Below are positions 10,501-17,863 of a stretch of DNA of 64,000 nt, in pieces. The DNA is taken from assembly GCF_003024385.1 (NCBI RefSeq), contig NZ_PVZN01000015.1, positions 82,605-146,604 of the forward strand, given 5' to 3'. Under the pieces are notes generated by a model, which worked only from the letters and a program-made list of their open reading frames with translations, was not told where the DNA came from and searched no databases. The stretch's first letter is position 1, and the number at the start of each line of letters is the position of its first letter. The DNA is from Pseudomonas sp. BBP2017. Its GTDB lineage: Bacteria; Pseudomonadota; Gammaproteobacteria; Pseudomonadales; Pseudomonadaceae. The translations under genes were made by a program, and so were the position numbers.

Positions 10501-11675
10501 GTGGGGCCAATGCTGAGGACGTACTGACTGTTACGCTGAAAAAAGGTGAGACGCTCAAGCTTGATCACGACCGCCCCGCTGGCAACATCCTGATGGAGTG
10601 GAAGGGTGAGAATGGCGTTTATCAAACCATTGCCGATGGCAGTAGTTTCACTGCCAGTCATGACGGTGTGTACAGCATCCACATGGTCAACCTGCTCAAT
10701 CCTGCCGGGGGCAATGCCGACGGATGGGAGCGATATGCCTTGACCATGAAGGTCGACTACGCCAACGCCCAGAACCAAACCTACAACGGCGCCTATACGG
10801 TCAGTGATGGGCATGGTGGCACCGGCACTGGCAACGTCGATATCACTTACCAGCAAGGTAGTGTCCTGACCGGGACTGATGGCCACGACACCTTGCTGGG
10901 CGGGACGGGCAGCGACACCCTCAATGCCGGGGCCGGCAATGATGTGCTGACCGGTGGCAACGGTAACGACATCCTCAACGCCGGCGATGGCAATGACTTG
11001 CTCAACGGCGGCAGCGGCAATGATCAGCTCAATGGCGGTGGCGGCATCGATACTGCCAGTTACACCGGTGCCAGCGGTGGGGTGAGCGTCAGCCTGGCGA
11101 GTGCTGCGGAGCAGAATACCGGAGGGGCGGGGAGGGATATCTTGAGCGGTATCGAGAACCTGATCGGCTCGGACTACAACGACAACTTGACCGGCGATGG
11201 CAATGCCAACCTGCTCAGTGGTGGCCTGGGTAACGATGCTTTGAACGCAGATGACGGTAACGATGTGCTGATCGGCGGGCCGGGCAACGACACCCTCACG
11301 GGCGGTGACGGTAACGATATTTTCCTCTGGCAACAGGGTAATACCGGGCGTGATGTTGTCACTGACTTCACCCCGGGCACAGATCGGCTTGACCTGTCGC
11401 AGTTGCTCCACGGAGAAAACGCGACATCGGCGTCACTGGATGACTATCTGCACTTCAAGGTTACCGGCAGTGGCGCCGGGGTGGTATCGACTATTGAGGT
11501 GAGTGCGGTGGCGGGAGCTGCGCCGACCCAGATCATTGACCTGGCGGGGGTCAACCTGGCTCAGCACTATGGGGTGACGGCGGGAGCGGGCGGCGTGATT
11601 GCTGCCGGGCAGGATACCGCGACCATCATCAACGGGATGCTCAATGATCATTCGTTGAAGGTGGATACGGTGTAA
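4584..11675 (+). CDS. LapA/MapA-type RTX surface adhesin with retention module, VCBS-like repeats and vWA domain
   Basis: 2363 residues. Residues 1-~130 are the LapA-type retention module (starts MAKLIGIVSKVVGEVFAVA) ending in the LapG protease motif T115-A-A-G118. A first divergent Ig/VCBS-like unit (~185-325) is followed by five near-identical repeats of 242-245 residues (~326-1540). Next come a von Willebrand A domain with MIDAS D1568-x-S-x-S (about 1563-1755), a cadherin-like segment, RTX nonapeptides (about 2096-2250, GGxGNDxL type) and a C-terminal type I secretion signal. Established model: the protein stays stalled in the outer membrane through its N-terminus and is released by LapG when c-di-GMP falls. 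The exporter is divergent at 506-4065. LapD and LapG are not in the window. It is shorter than classical LapA and may be the MapA-like second adhesin of the genome; that assignment is tentative. Confidence 0.93.
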   Translation: MAKLIGIVSKVVGEVFAVASDGTRRALAEGDRLFAGEQLQTGAAGAVAVHLQNGAELTLGRDSSLELSPQLLANQAPHVDAPQALTPSQAQLTDVEKLQQAIASGADPSQDADPTAAGPGSGGAPGAIGGGHSFVMLSEVGGRVDPVIGFPTAGFNGFVEVPELDVGDLNNNNDALLAPLPVVNNPVIIDGLQVEGGELSLNEANLAQGSASDPAALIQTGSFTVVAADGVFNLNVGGINVVTAGAVTGVGQSITTGLGNVLTITGYDAATGVVSYSYTLSITEAHPNGGGANGQGESISVLVSDTDGDVASGSLDVTVIDDMPRAVADSNALTATENQLTLTGNVLTNDVQGADRIASGPITPQTITGTYGTLVLAADGSYTYTLNTSDADFINLKGGGSGVESFTYTLKDADGDSSTATLKIDVSNLNDPVTLNGLNVEGGELAFYEQSLNDGSSPNGSALTQGGSFTVSAPDGLQTLTVGGITVVSGGNAVGFPQSATTPEGNTLTITGYNASTGVVTYIYTLLDNEAHSSGNGTTLSESFSVVAIDTDGSSASGHIDVNIVDDAPKANDDTNTTAATEAQLTLTGNVLTNDVQGADRIASGPITPQTITGTYGTLVLAADGSYTYTLNTSDPDFINLKGGGSGVESFTYTLKDADGDSSTATLKIDVSNLNDPVTLNGLNVEGGELAFYEQSLNDGSSPNGSALTQGGSFTVSAPDGLQTLTVGGITVVSGGNAVGFPQSVSTPEGNTLTITGYNASTGVVTYTYTLLGNEAHSSGNGTTLSESFSVVAIDTDGSSASGHIDVNIVDDAPKANDDTHTTTATEPQLTLTGNVLTNDVQGADRIASGPITPQTITGTYGTLVLAADGSYTYTLNTSDPDFINLKGGGSGVESFTYTLKDADGDSSTATLKIDVSNLNDPVEIHGLDLCGGELTFYEQNLSDGSSPDQWALTKGGTFTVVAPDGLQSLVIGGITLVSGGVVSALPLTGTTPLGNSMTIHSYDPSTGVVVGTFTLLDNESHTSGNTLVEQIEVVATDSDGSTGSATIDINIVDDAPKANDDTHTTTATEAQLTLTGNVLSNDVQGADRIASGPIIPQTITGTYGTLVLAADGSYTYTLHTNDPDFINLKGGGSGVESFTYTLKDADGDSSTATLKIDVSNLNDPVEIHGLDLCGGELTFYEQNLSDGSSPDQWALTKGGTFTVVAPDGLQSLVIGGITLVSGGVVSALPLTGTTPLGNSMTIHSYDPSTGVVVGTFTLLDNESHTSGNTLVEQIEVVATDSDGSTGSATIDINIVDDAPKANDDTHTTTATEAQLTLTGNVLSNDVQGADRIASGPIIPQTITGTYGTLVLAADGSYTYTLHTNDADFINLKGGSGVESFTYTLKDADGDSSTATLKIDVSNLNDPVEIHGLDLCGGELTFYEQNLSDGSSPDQWALTKGGTFTVVAPDGLQSLVIGGITLVSGGVVSALPLTGTTPLGNSMTIHSYDPSTGLVVGTFTLLDNENHATGQGTNTLVEQVEVVATDKDGSTAHATLDVNIVDDVPAVVGAERSVTPGQIDSNLLLIIDVSGSMNDQSGVQGKTRIELAKDAINALLDKYDEMGDVKVQIVTFNSSASEQSGVWVSVAQAKQIVAGLSAGGGTNYDDAVAEAKSAFANGGSLTGAQNIGYFFSDGNPSSTSQGIDASDEIAWKSFLDNNGIKSYAIGLGNGVNASNLDPLAYDGRTHTDTNAVVVTDLNALNQVLSGTVQGAPITGSLMNGGIFGADGGFIKALLVDGTTYTYDPKGQGSYSASGVDRGSFDTATNTFNIKTIKGGTLLVDMDTGEFTYTPPKDSGTTLAENISFTASDNDGDLSSANLVVNVYSNAAPVAGADHIITNILSSTITVPVEALLANDSDANNDLLSASPISFTTNWAAKGAGFTVGNGTPTVGFSGTTSNLANQSKDLPRSSFRTASNTTTAALLVSGYLGALSSGANAEDVLTVTLKKGETLKLDHDRPAGNILMEWKGENGVYQTIADGSSFTASHDGVYSIHMVNLLNPAGGNADGWERYALTMKVDYANAQNQTYNGAYTVSDGHGGTGTGNVDITYQQGSVLTGTDGHDTLLGGTGSDTLNAGAGNDVLTGGNGNDILNAGDGNDLLNGGSGNDQLNGGGGIDTASYTGASGGVSVSLASAAEQNTGGAGRDILSGIENLIGSDYNDNLTGDGNANLLSGGLGNDALNADDGNDVLIGGPGNDTLTGGDGNDIFLWQQGNTGRDVVTDFTPGTDRLDLSQLLHGENATSASLDDYLHFKVTGSGAGVVSTIEVSAVAGAAPTQIIDLAGVNLAQHYGVTAGAGGVIAAGQDTATIINGMLNDHSLKVDTV
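5560..9205 (+). repeat. Five tandem coding repeats of 729-735 bp inside the adhesin
   Basis: Using the marker GATGTGCAGGG (5631, 6366, 7101, 7830, 8559) the period is 735, 735, 729 and 729 bp. Two subtypes exist. Units 1-2 carry VTLNGLNVEGGELAFYEQ and GGNAVGFPQS; units 3-5 carry VEIHGLDLCGGELTFYEQ and GGVVSALPLT. Units 3 and 4 are almost identical at the nucleotide level over the whole period. Unit 5 has lost one glycine codon (GGGSGV to GGSGV). The pattern indicates recent duplication or gene conversion and also marks a region where short-read assemblies may collapse. Confidence 0.9.
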
Positions 11676-11687
11676 CGGCGGGGCAGG

Positions 11688-12053
11688 TCAGGACGGTCGA
11701 CGCAGGGTTTTCTGCCGCAAGATGTAAATGCTCACCAGTACCGCACTGGTGAGCATGAATCCGCGCGCCCAAGGCATCGGCACCAGGTAGCAGGACAGAC
11801 CGATGCTCAGCCACATCAAGGCGATCGCGTAGAGCTTGCCTTTGAGCGGGATGCCTTCACCACTGAGGTAATCACGAATCCACGGCCCAAGATGTGGATG
11901 ACTGACCAGCCAATGGTGAAAGCGCGGAGAGCTGCGGGCAAAGCAGGCCGCAGCCAGAAGCAGGAAGGGAGTGGTCGGCAACACCGGCAGGAAGATGCCG
12001 ATCACTCCCAGCGCGACGCTGAGCCAGCCGGTGGCCAGCAGCAGGTAGCGCAT
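11688..12053 (-). CDS. YbaN/DUF454-family inner-membrane protein
   Basis: 121 residues from the ATG at 12053 (an upstream in-frame start would read through the previous gene). The start MRYLLLATGWLSVALGVIGIFLPVLPTTPFLLLAAACFARSS is diagnostic of the DUF454/YbaN family: two closely spaced membrane helices with the conserved G-x-F-L-P-x-L-P-T-T-P motif. A basic loop and a second helical pair near residues 80-112 complete the protein. No biochemical function is established. It lies 10 bp downstream of the YecA-like gene on the same strand, so they are probably cotranscribed, and it converges on the adhesin gene with only 12 bp between stops; I see no terminator hairpin there. Confidence 0.85.
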   Translation of the reverse strand: MRYLLLATGWLSVALGVIGIFLPVLPTTPFLLLAAACFARSSPRFHHWLVSHPHLGPWIRDYLSGEGIPLKGKLYAIALMWLSIGLSCYLVPMPWARGFMLTSAVLVSIYILRQKTLRRPS

Positions 12054-12063
12054 TGACGCCGAC

Positions 12064-12657
12064 TCAGTGGTGGCGTGGCTTGAGCAAAGCAGGTGCAGGT
12101 TTTTCGTCTGGTGCATGCTGCAGCAGATACAGCGCGGTCAGCGCCTCTGGAATCTGCACGATCATGTCGTCCATCAGATTGGCGTCGCTGGCGATGTCGG
12201 CGAATTCCGGCTGTTCGTCGAACAGGCCGGAACCGACCATGATCGGCAGCAGCATCTCGCTGACTTCTTCTTCGGCGGTTTCGAACCAGGCTTCTTCGCG
12301 CATGAACACGCCTTCCATGAAGCCGATGCACCAGCCGCGCAGGTCGGAATCGTCCGGCTCATCGCCCAGATCCAGGTCGCAAGGCAGTTCGAACTCCTCA
12401 TCGCTGGCCAGCTGACGGGCGATGTGCGCTTTGAGCTGGATCAGCGTGGCTTCGATCTCCTCACGCTGGGCGGCGTCTTTGTAATGCGGCTCTTCGGCGA
12501 ACAGGGCGTCGATCCATTCGCGCTCGGGAACCGCCTCGGTACCAATCGACAATGCGGTCAGGTAGCCGTGGGCGGCAACGTAGTCCAGCGCTTCTTCGTG
12601 CAGCTCGTCGGCGTCGAGGAAGGCTTGCAGGCGGTTCAATTGCTCGGCGAAGGACAT
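12064..12657 (-). CDS. YecA/UPF0149-family protein
   Basis: 197 residues, strongly acidic, soluble and helical. It has the UPF0149 hallmarks: an N-terminal segment DADELHEEALDYVAAHGYLTAL, the central RGWCIGFMEGVFMREEAWF motif at about 115-135, and a C-terminal helical part. Members related to YgfB/YecA occur throughout Gammaproteobacteria; YgfB has a reported regulatory role in P. aeruginosa, but this protein belongs to a different branch and its role is unknown. No SEC-C zinc tail is present. It is the first gene of a two-gene minus-strand unit with the YbaN-like gene and is divergent from recQ, with about 250 bp between. Confidence 0.82.
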   Translation of the reverse strand: MSFAEQLNRLQAFLDADELHEEALDYVAAHGYLTALSIGTEAVPEREWIDALFAEEPHYKDAAQREEIEATLIQLKAHIARQLASDEEFELPCDLDLGDEPDDSDLRGWCIGFMEGVFMREEAWFETAEEEVSEMLLPIMVGSGLFDEQPEFADIASDANLMDDMIVQIPEALTALYLLQHAPDEKPAPALLKPRHH

Positions 12658-12767
12658 TACAGGGCTACCTTGGGAATAAACGATGATCGAATTCTAGCAT
12701 CTTGCGGCGCTTGCGAGGCAAAGGATGACGCCTATCGCAGAGCGCCCTGTGCGAGGTGACGCTCGGG

Positions 12768-12773
12768 TATAAT
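12768..12773 (+). promoter_or_regulatory. Candidate -10 element upstream of recQ
   Basis: A consensus TATAAT stands at 12768-12773, 130 bp before the recQ ATG, in the context GGGTATAATGCCCGG. No good TTGACA-like -35 box is found at 16-18 bp upstream, so the promoter is suggested by the -10 only. The 250-bp gap between the divergent YecA-like gene and recQ shows no further gene. Confidence 0.4.
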
Positions 12774-12903
12774 GCCCGGCTTTTGTACCAGGCCATGCTG
12801 AAGCGGCAGGTCGGGTAAAAGCCGCTTACGCATTTTCAGGTGTGGCGGGGAAGGTTTTCATCCAGCCTGTGGCCAGGATGGTTCTGCGATTTATGGAGTT
12901 TTT

Positions 12904-15045
12904 ATGCTCGAACAGGCTCAGCGCGTCCTCAAGGACATCTTCGGCTATGACAGCTTTCGAGGGCGCCAGGGGGCGATCATCGAATGCGTGGCCAAGGGTG
13001 GCGATGCGCTGGTACTGATGCCCACCGGGGGCGGCAAATCCCTGTGCTTTCAGGTGCCGGCGCTGTTGCGTCCGGGCCTGGCGGTGGTGGTGTCACCGCT
13101 GATCGCGCTGATGGAAGACCAGGTGGCGACCCTCGACGAGTTGGGTGTGGCCGCAGCGTCGCTGAACTCGACCCTGAGCGCGGAGCAGCAGCGTGAGCTG
13201 GCCGGACGCATTCGCCGGGGCGAGGTGAAGATGCTCTACCTGGCACCGGAGCGCCTGGTGCAGCCGCGCATGCTGGATTTTCTGCGTACCCTGGATATCG
13301 CCTTGTTCGCGATCGACGAGGCCCACTGCGTATCGCAATGGGGGCATGACTTCCGTCCCGAGTACCTGCAACTGGGGCAGTTGGCCGAACTGTTCCCCCA
13401 TGTGCCGCGCATAGCCCTGACCGCTACGGCGGACATGCGCACCCGCGAAGAAATCGTCACGCGCCTGCACTTGCAGAACGCCGAGCGTTTCCTGTCGAGT
13501 TTCGACCGGCCGAACATCTTCTACCGTATCGTGCCCAAAGAGCAGCCGCGCAAGCAGTTGCTGGCGTTCCTCGGCGAACGACGCGGCAACGCCGGTATTG
13601 TCTATTGCCTGTCACGCAAGAAGGTCGACGATGTCGCCGCCTACCTGTGCGACCAGGGCTTCCCGGCGCTGCCGTATCACGCCGGCCTGCCTGCCGAGAC
13701 CCGGGCCTCCAACCAGCGCCGCTTCCTCAACGAGGAGGGCCTGATCATGGTCGCCACCATCGCCTTCGGCATGGGTATTGATAAACCCAACGTGCGCTTC
13801 GTTGCCCACCTGGATCTGCCCAAGTCGCTGGAAGCCTACTACCAGGAAACCGGCCGCGCCGGACGCGATGGCCTGCCTGCCGATGCCTGGATGGCCTACG
13901 GGCTGCAGGACATGGTGATGCTCAAGCAGATGTTGCAGAACTCCGAGGGTGACGAGCGCCACAAGCGCATCGAGCAACACAAGCTCGACGCCATGCTCGC
14001 CCTCTGTGAAGAAACCCGTTGCCGCCGGCAGATTCTGCTCAACTACTTCGATGAAGAACTGCCGCAACCTTGCGGGCATTGCGACAACTGCATCGACGGC
14101 GTGCAGACCTGGGACGCTACCGAGCCGGCGCGCCAGGCCCTGTCGGCGGTGTACCGCACCGGCCAGCGCTATGGTGTCGGTCATCTGGTGGACGTGTTGC
14201 TGGGGCGCGACAACGAGAAAATCCGCAACTTCGGCCATCAGAAATTGGCCGTGTATGGCGTCGGCAAGGCTCGTTCCGAGGGCGATTGGCGTTCGCTGTT
14301 CCGCCAGTTGGTCGCTCGCGGTCTGGCCGATATCGACCTGGAGGGTTACGGCGGTTTGCGCCTGTCCGACAGTTGTCGGCCATTGTTGCGCGGAGAAGTG
14401 AGCCTGGAGTTGCGCCGTGACCTCAAACCGCAAACCAGCAGCAAGGGCACGGGTAGCGGCAGCGGTGGCAGCCCGGCCAGCCAGCTGGTGCGTGGCGACG
14501 AGCGCGAACAATGGGAGGCGCTGCGTGCGCTGCGGCGCAAGCTGGCCGAGGAGCATGGCGTACCGCCCTATGTCATCTTCCCTGACTCGACGTTGCTGGA
14601 AATGCTGCGCAGCCAGCCGGGCAGTCTCAGTGAAATGGCTCAGGTCAGTGGCGTTGGTGCGCGCAAGCTGGAGCGCTACGGCGCGGCGTTCCTCGATGTA
14701 TTGGGCGGTGCCGCCGAGGCACCACCGCAGGTTGCCGACCTGCGCCACGAGCTGACCAGCCTGGCCCGTGCTGGCATGACCCCGGCGCAAATAGCTGGGC
14801 AGTTGAACTGCAGTGAAAAGAACGTTTACAGCATGCTCGCCGAAGCCATTGGCCGCCAGCAGCTGTCGCTGGAGCAGGCCCTGGACTTGCCGGAGGACCT
14901 GCTCGCCGAAGTGCAGGATGCCTTCCTTGATGGCGAAGGCGAACTACCACCGGTATCGGCCATTGCCGAGCAGTTCGGTGCCCGTGTGCCGGAAGGGGTT
15001 CTGTACTGCGTTCGGGCGGCATTAGCCGCTGAATTCGAAATGTAA
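12904..15045 (+). CDS. recQ: ATP-dependent DNA helicase RecQ
   Basis: 713 residues, longer than E. coli RecQ (about 610) as usual in Pseudomonas. Superfamily 2 helicase motifs are clear: Walker A PTGGGKS near residue 41-47, DEAH at 138-141, SAT-type motif ALTATAD near 178, and motif VI QETGRAGRDG near 316. The RecQ-C zinc module has its four cysteines in CRRQILLNYFDEELPQPCGHCDNC (about 372-396). An HRDC domain lies about 525-600, followed by an extra C-terminal winged-helix-like region absent from the E. coli protein (AGMTPAQIAGQLNCSEKNVYSML). It unwinds DNA in the RecF recombination pathway and in replication fork repair. Ribosome site TGGAG lies 6 bp before the ATG at 12904. Confidence 0.97.
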   Translation: MLEQAQRVLKDIFGYDSFRGRQGAIIECVAKGGDALVLMPTGGGKSLCFQVPALLRPGLAVVVSPLIALMEDQVATLDELGVAAASLNSTLSAEQQRELAGRIRRGEVKMLYLAPERLVQPRMLDFLRTLDIALFAIDEAHCVSQWGHDFRPEYLQLGQLAELFPHVPRIALTATADMRTREEIVTRLHLQNAERFLSSFDRPNIFYRIVPKEQPRKQLLAFLGERRGNAGIVYCLSRKKVDDVAAYLCDQGFPALPYHAGLPAETRASNQRRFLNEEGLIMVATIAFGMGIDKPNVRFVAHLDLPKSLEAYYQETGRAGRDGLPADAWMAYGLQDMVMLKQMLQNSEGDERHKRIEQHKLDAMLALCEETRCRRQILLNYFDEELPQPCGHCDNCIDGVQTWDATEPARQALSAVYRTGQRYGVGHLVDVLLGRDNEKIRNFGHQKLAVYGVGKARSEGDWRSLFRQLVARGLADIDLEGYGGLRLSDSCRPLLRGEVSLELRRDLKPQTSSKGTGSGSGGSPASQLVRGDEREQWEALRALRRKLAEEHGVPPYVIFPDSTLLEMLRSQPGSLSEMAQVSGVGARKLERYGAAFLDVLGGAAEAPPQVADLRHELTSLARAGMTPAQIAGQLNCSEKNVYSMLAEAIGRQQLSLEQALDLPEDLLAEVQDAFLDGEGELPPVSAIAEQFGARVPEGVLYCVRAALAAEFEM

Positions 15046-15124
15046 ACGGTGTTTTGTCATCTTTTATAACGATTGTCAGGCAGATTGAACCGTGAGGAGC
15101 CTTGCCTGTTGTGCAGGAGCATGG

Positions 15125-15146
15125 TTAGCTGACTAATAATTAGTTC
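15125..15146 (+). promoter_or_regulatory. Putative MarR-family operator
   Basis: Two overlapping palindromes precede the MarR-type gene: TTAG-CTGA-CTAA (15125-15136) and ACTAAT-A-ATTAGT (15132-15144), the latter a perfect 13-bp inverted repeat. TTAG/CTAA half-sites are characteristic of the SlyA/MarR family. Its location 19 bp before the start codon suggests autorepression. The assignment is inferred from motif and position. Confidence 0.5.
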
Positions 15147-15162
15147 TGATGATGAGTTTTCT

Positions 15163-15597
15163 ATGCCGTTGACCGATCACCACCGCTTCGGAATGCAGCT
15201 GGCCCAGATGTCGCGGGGGTGGCGCGCCGAACTGGACCGCCGCCTCGCCGGCCTCAATTTGTCCCAGGCACGCTGGCTGGTGTTGCTGCACCTGGCCCGA
15301 TTCGACGAAGCACCGACCCAGCGCGAACTGGCCCAGAGTGTGGGGGTCGAGGGGCCAACCCTGGCGCGCTTGCTCGACAGCCTCGAGTCCCAGGGGCTGG
15401 TACGGCGTCAGGCTGTGGTGGAAGATCGGCGGGCGAAAAAGATCCACCTGTGTCCTCCGGCCAAACCATTGATCGAGCAGATCGAAACCATCGCCAATGC
15501 CTTGCGCGCCGAGCTCTTCACCGGTGTCGACGAAGAGGAATTGCGCGTGTGCATGAAGGTCCACGCGCGCATCCTGGCCAACCTGGAAAAGTCCTGA
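15163..15597 (+). CDS. MarR/SlyA-family transcriptional regulator
   Basis: 144 residues with a typical MarR winged helix-turn-helix. The N-terminal dimerisation helix is followed by the recognition region LSQARWLVLLHLARFDEAPTQ and ELAQSVGVEGPTLARLLDSLESQGLVRRQAVVEDRRAKKIHLC, which includes the conserved wing D-R-R (about 88-92). It should bind a palindromic operator as a dimer, and one lies directly upstream. The two strong neighbours are recQ upstream and a convergent patatin gene 6 bp downstream, so its target cannot be read from context except possibly itself. No ligand-binding feature is specific enough to name an inducer. Confidence 0.9.
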   Translation: MPLTDHHRFGMQLAQMSRGWRAELDRRLAGLNLSQARWLVLLHLARFDEAPTQRELAQSVGVEGPTLARLLDSLESQGLVRRQAVVEDRRAKKIHLCPPAKPLIEQIETIANALRAELFTGVDEEELRVCMKVHARILANLEKS

Positions 15598-15603
15598 CCG
15601 GGC

Positions 15604-17793
15604 TCAGAAGGTGTGACCCAGGTTGAGGTACAACGCCTTCTGATTTTCGCTGTTGGCCCCGTAACTGAAGTTCAGCGGGCCCAGCGGCGTCTCGAAACCG
15701 ACGAAAACACTGGCGGCATTGATGTAGCCGCTGTCGAATTCGTTGTCATTGTTCCAGGCCCGTCCGCGCTCGAGCGACCCGCCCAGGTACAGCGGGAAGT
15801 CCAGTGGCAGATAGGCGCGTGGTGTCAGTCTGCGGTAGTAAACCATGCGCATCAGGCTTATGTTCTGCCCGGACACCGAGTCCTGGCGGAAGCCTGACAG
15901 TTGCCGGGCGCCACCGAGGACAAAGCTTGAGGTCACCACCTCGGCCTCATCCAGGGTCCGGCCATACTGGGTGCCCAGCACCCAGGTGTTGGCGCCGCTG
16001 CTCAGGGCTTTGTCCAGTTTGAAGTTCCATTGCCGATAACGCTGGTCGGACCCCAGTTCCGGTTCGAACTGGCGCAGGGTCAGGCTGATGTCTTCACCGC
16101 TGTGCGGGAAATAGACATTGTCCAGGGTGTCGAACGAATACTTCAGCTCATAGAAGCCTTCGTTGAAGTTGAAGTGCGGTAGATCCTGATCGCCAATGCG
16201 CACTTCGGCATTGCCCCAGGCCTGGCCGACCCCGAAGCGCACTTCGCCGCTGTTGCCGATCTGGCGCCCCAGGTTCAGGCCGAAGCCGTAACGTTCAAGG
16301 CGGTATTCGGCAATCGGGTCTTCGTCCAGTGTGGCTTCGATGTTCTGCGAGCCGAGGTCCAGATAAGGCGCGATGAAGTAGCGGGAGCCGGCATCCAGTG
16401 GTTGATAGAACTCGCTGTACAGCTCTTGCTGATCGCCGATCTGCGCACGGGTCAACCACTCGCCGCCCAGTTCGTTGATGCCGTTGACCCGATAACTGGC
16501 GCCAATATTGAAAGCACTGTCGCCGCGCATGTCATCCGACAGGTTCAGGCCCAGGCGCAGGTAGTCGGTGCCACCGCGGCGGCCGCGGGCGTTGATCACC
16601 AGGGTGTTGTCGCTGCCCTTGTGTACAACCCGGTATTGAACCCGGTCGAAGTAGTCCAGGCCGTAGAGGGTGCCCATGTCGGTCTGCAGCCGCCCCAGCT
16701 CCAGGGGTTCGCCGAGCGGCTGGCGAATGTAGAAGCGGATTACGTCGTCACTGACCTTCGAGTCGTTCTCGATTCTGATGGCGGTAATGACCGGCGTGCG
16801 CTGGCTCGGTGAGCGGGCGACATTCAGTTCGGCATCGCTGCTGTCGGGGCGTTTGAGTACCGCCAAGCGCGGGTCCAGAGCACGGGCGGCGCGGTAGCCG
16901 GCGTCGATCATTTCCTTGGCGCGGCCAAAATCGGTGACGCCGAAACTGGCCAGCGGCGGCTGGATCAGGATGTCGTCGCGGTGCAGTTGGGCCAGTTGTT
17001 CCTCAGAGTTGCGTCGCGTCATCAGGGTGATCGACTGGTTGAGCACATCGACCACGGTTGTCAGTTGCTTGCGATCGCGCAGCGGCGAGCCGATGTCGAC
17101 CACAATCGCTACATCCACGCCCATCTCGCGGGCGACATCCAGGGGAATGTTATCAACCATGCCGCCATCGACCAGCAGCCGGCCATCCAGATCGACCGGG
17201 GCGAACACTGCGGGAATCGACATACTGGCGCGAATCACCTGAGGCAGGTGACCACGGCGGAACACGACTTTCTCGCCGCTGGCGATGTCGGTAGCCACGG
17301 CGCGGAACGGGATCGGCAGCTTGTCGAAGTCGCGGGTATCGCTGGTGTGGGCCAACAGGCTTTCCAGCAACAGGGCCAGGTTCTGCCCCTGGATCACCCC
17401 CAGCGGCAAGCCGAGGCTGCCGTCGTCGCGGAAACTGAGTTTCTGTTTGACCAGGAAGTCGCGGTCATCCTGTTTACGCCGGAACGGCACGTCCTTGCGT
17501 GGCGGGGCATCGGACAGCGCCTGTTGCCAGTCGATACCCAGGGCGAGTTTTTCCAGCTCGTCGACCTTATAGCCTGAGGCATACAGGCCGCCGACCACCG
17601 CGCCCATGCTGGTGCCAGCAATGGCATCGACCTTGATACCTTGCTCTTCCAGGGCTTTGAGCACACCGATATGGGCCAGGCCACGGGCGGCACCGCCAGA
17701 CAGCACCAGGCCTATTTTCGGTCGTGGTGGTTCGGCGGCGAGCAGCGGGAAGGAAAAGACGATCAGCAACAGACTCAACAGCAAACGGTGCAT
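15604..17793 (-). CDS. plpD: PlpD-type patatin-like phospholipase autotransporter (type Vd)
   Basis: 729 residues. Residues 1-20 are a signal peptide (MHRLLLSLLLIVFSFPLLAA). A patatin domain follows, with oxyanion loop SGGAARG at 32-38, nucleophile motif G-T-S62-M-G and catalytic D209-G-G, all intact. A POTRA-like segment lies about 330-400 (TPVITAIRIENDSKVSDDVIRFYIRQPLGEPLELG) and a 16-strand BamA-like barrel ends in the terminal phenylalanine (LNLGHTF) needed for BAM recognition. This domain order is that of P. aeruginosa PlpD, which secretes its own class A1 phospholipase domain across the outer membrane. The gene is divergent from the SelW-like gene and convergent with the MarR gene. Confidence 0.92.
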   Translation of the reverse strand: MHRLLLSLLLIVFSFPLLAAEPPRPKIGLVLSGGAARGLAHIGVLKALEEQGIKVDAIAGTSMGAVVGGLYASGYKVDELEKLALGIDWQQALSDAPPRKDVPFRRKQDDRDFLVKQKLSFRDDGSLGLPLGVIQGQNLALLLESLLAHTSDTRDFDKLPIPFRAVATDIASGEKVVFRRGHLPQVIRASMSIPAVFAPVDLDGRLLVDGGMVDNIPLDVAREMGVDVAIVVDIGSPLRDRKQLTTVVDVLNQSITLMTRRNSEEQLAQLHRDDILIQPPLASFGVTDFGRAKEMIDAGYRAARALDPRLAVLKRPDSSDAELNVARSPSQRTPVITAIRIENDSKVSDDVIRFYIRQPLGEPLELGRLQTDMGTLYGLDYFDRVQYRVVHKGSDNTLVINARGRRGGTDYLRLGLNLSDDMRGDSAFNIGASYRVNGINELGGEWLTRAQIGDQQELYSEFYQPLDAGSRYFIAPYLDLGSQNIEATLDEDPIAEYRLERYGFGLNLGRQIGNSGEVRFGVGQAWGNAEVRIGDQDLPHFNFNEGFYELKYSFDTLDNVYFPHSGEDISLTLRQFEPELGSDQRYRQWNFKLDKALSSGANTWVLGTQYGRTLDEAEVVTSSFVLGGARQLSGFRQDSVSGQNISLMRMVYYRRLTPRAYLPLDFPLYLGGSLERGRAWNNDNEFDSGYINAASVFVGFETPLGPLNFSYGANSENQKALYLNLGHTF

Positions 17794-17863
17794 CTTGGCT
17801 CTCGGAGCTAAGGCTAAAGACCGCTAGTATAAGCGCCCCCGCCTGTCTGGAGTCTGTCACCCC

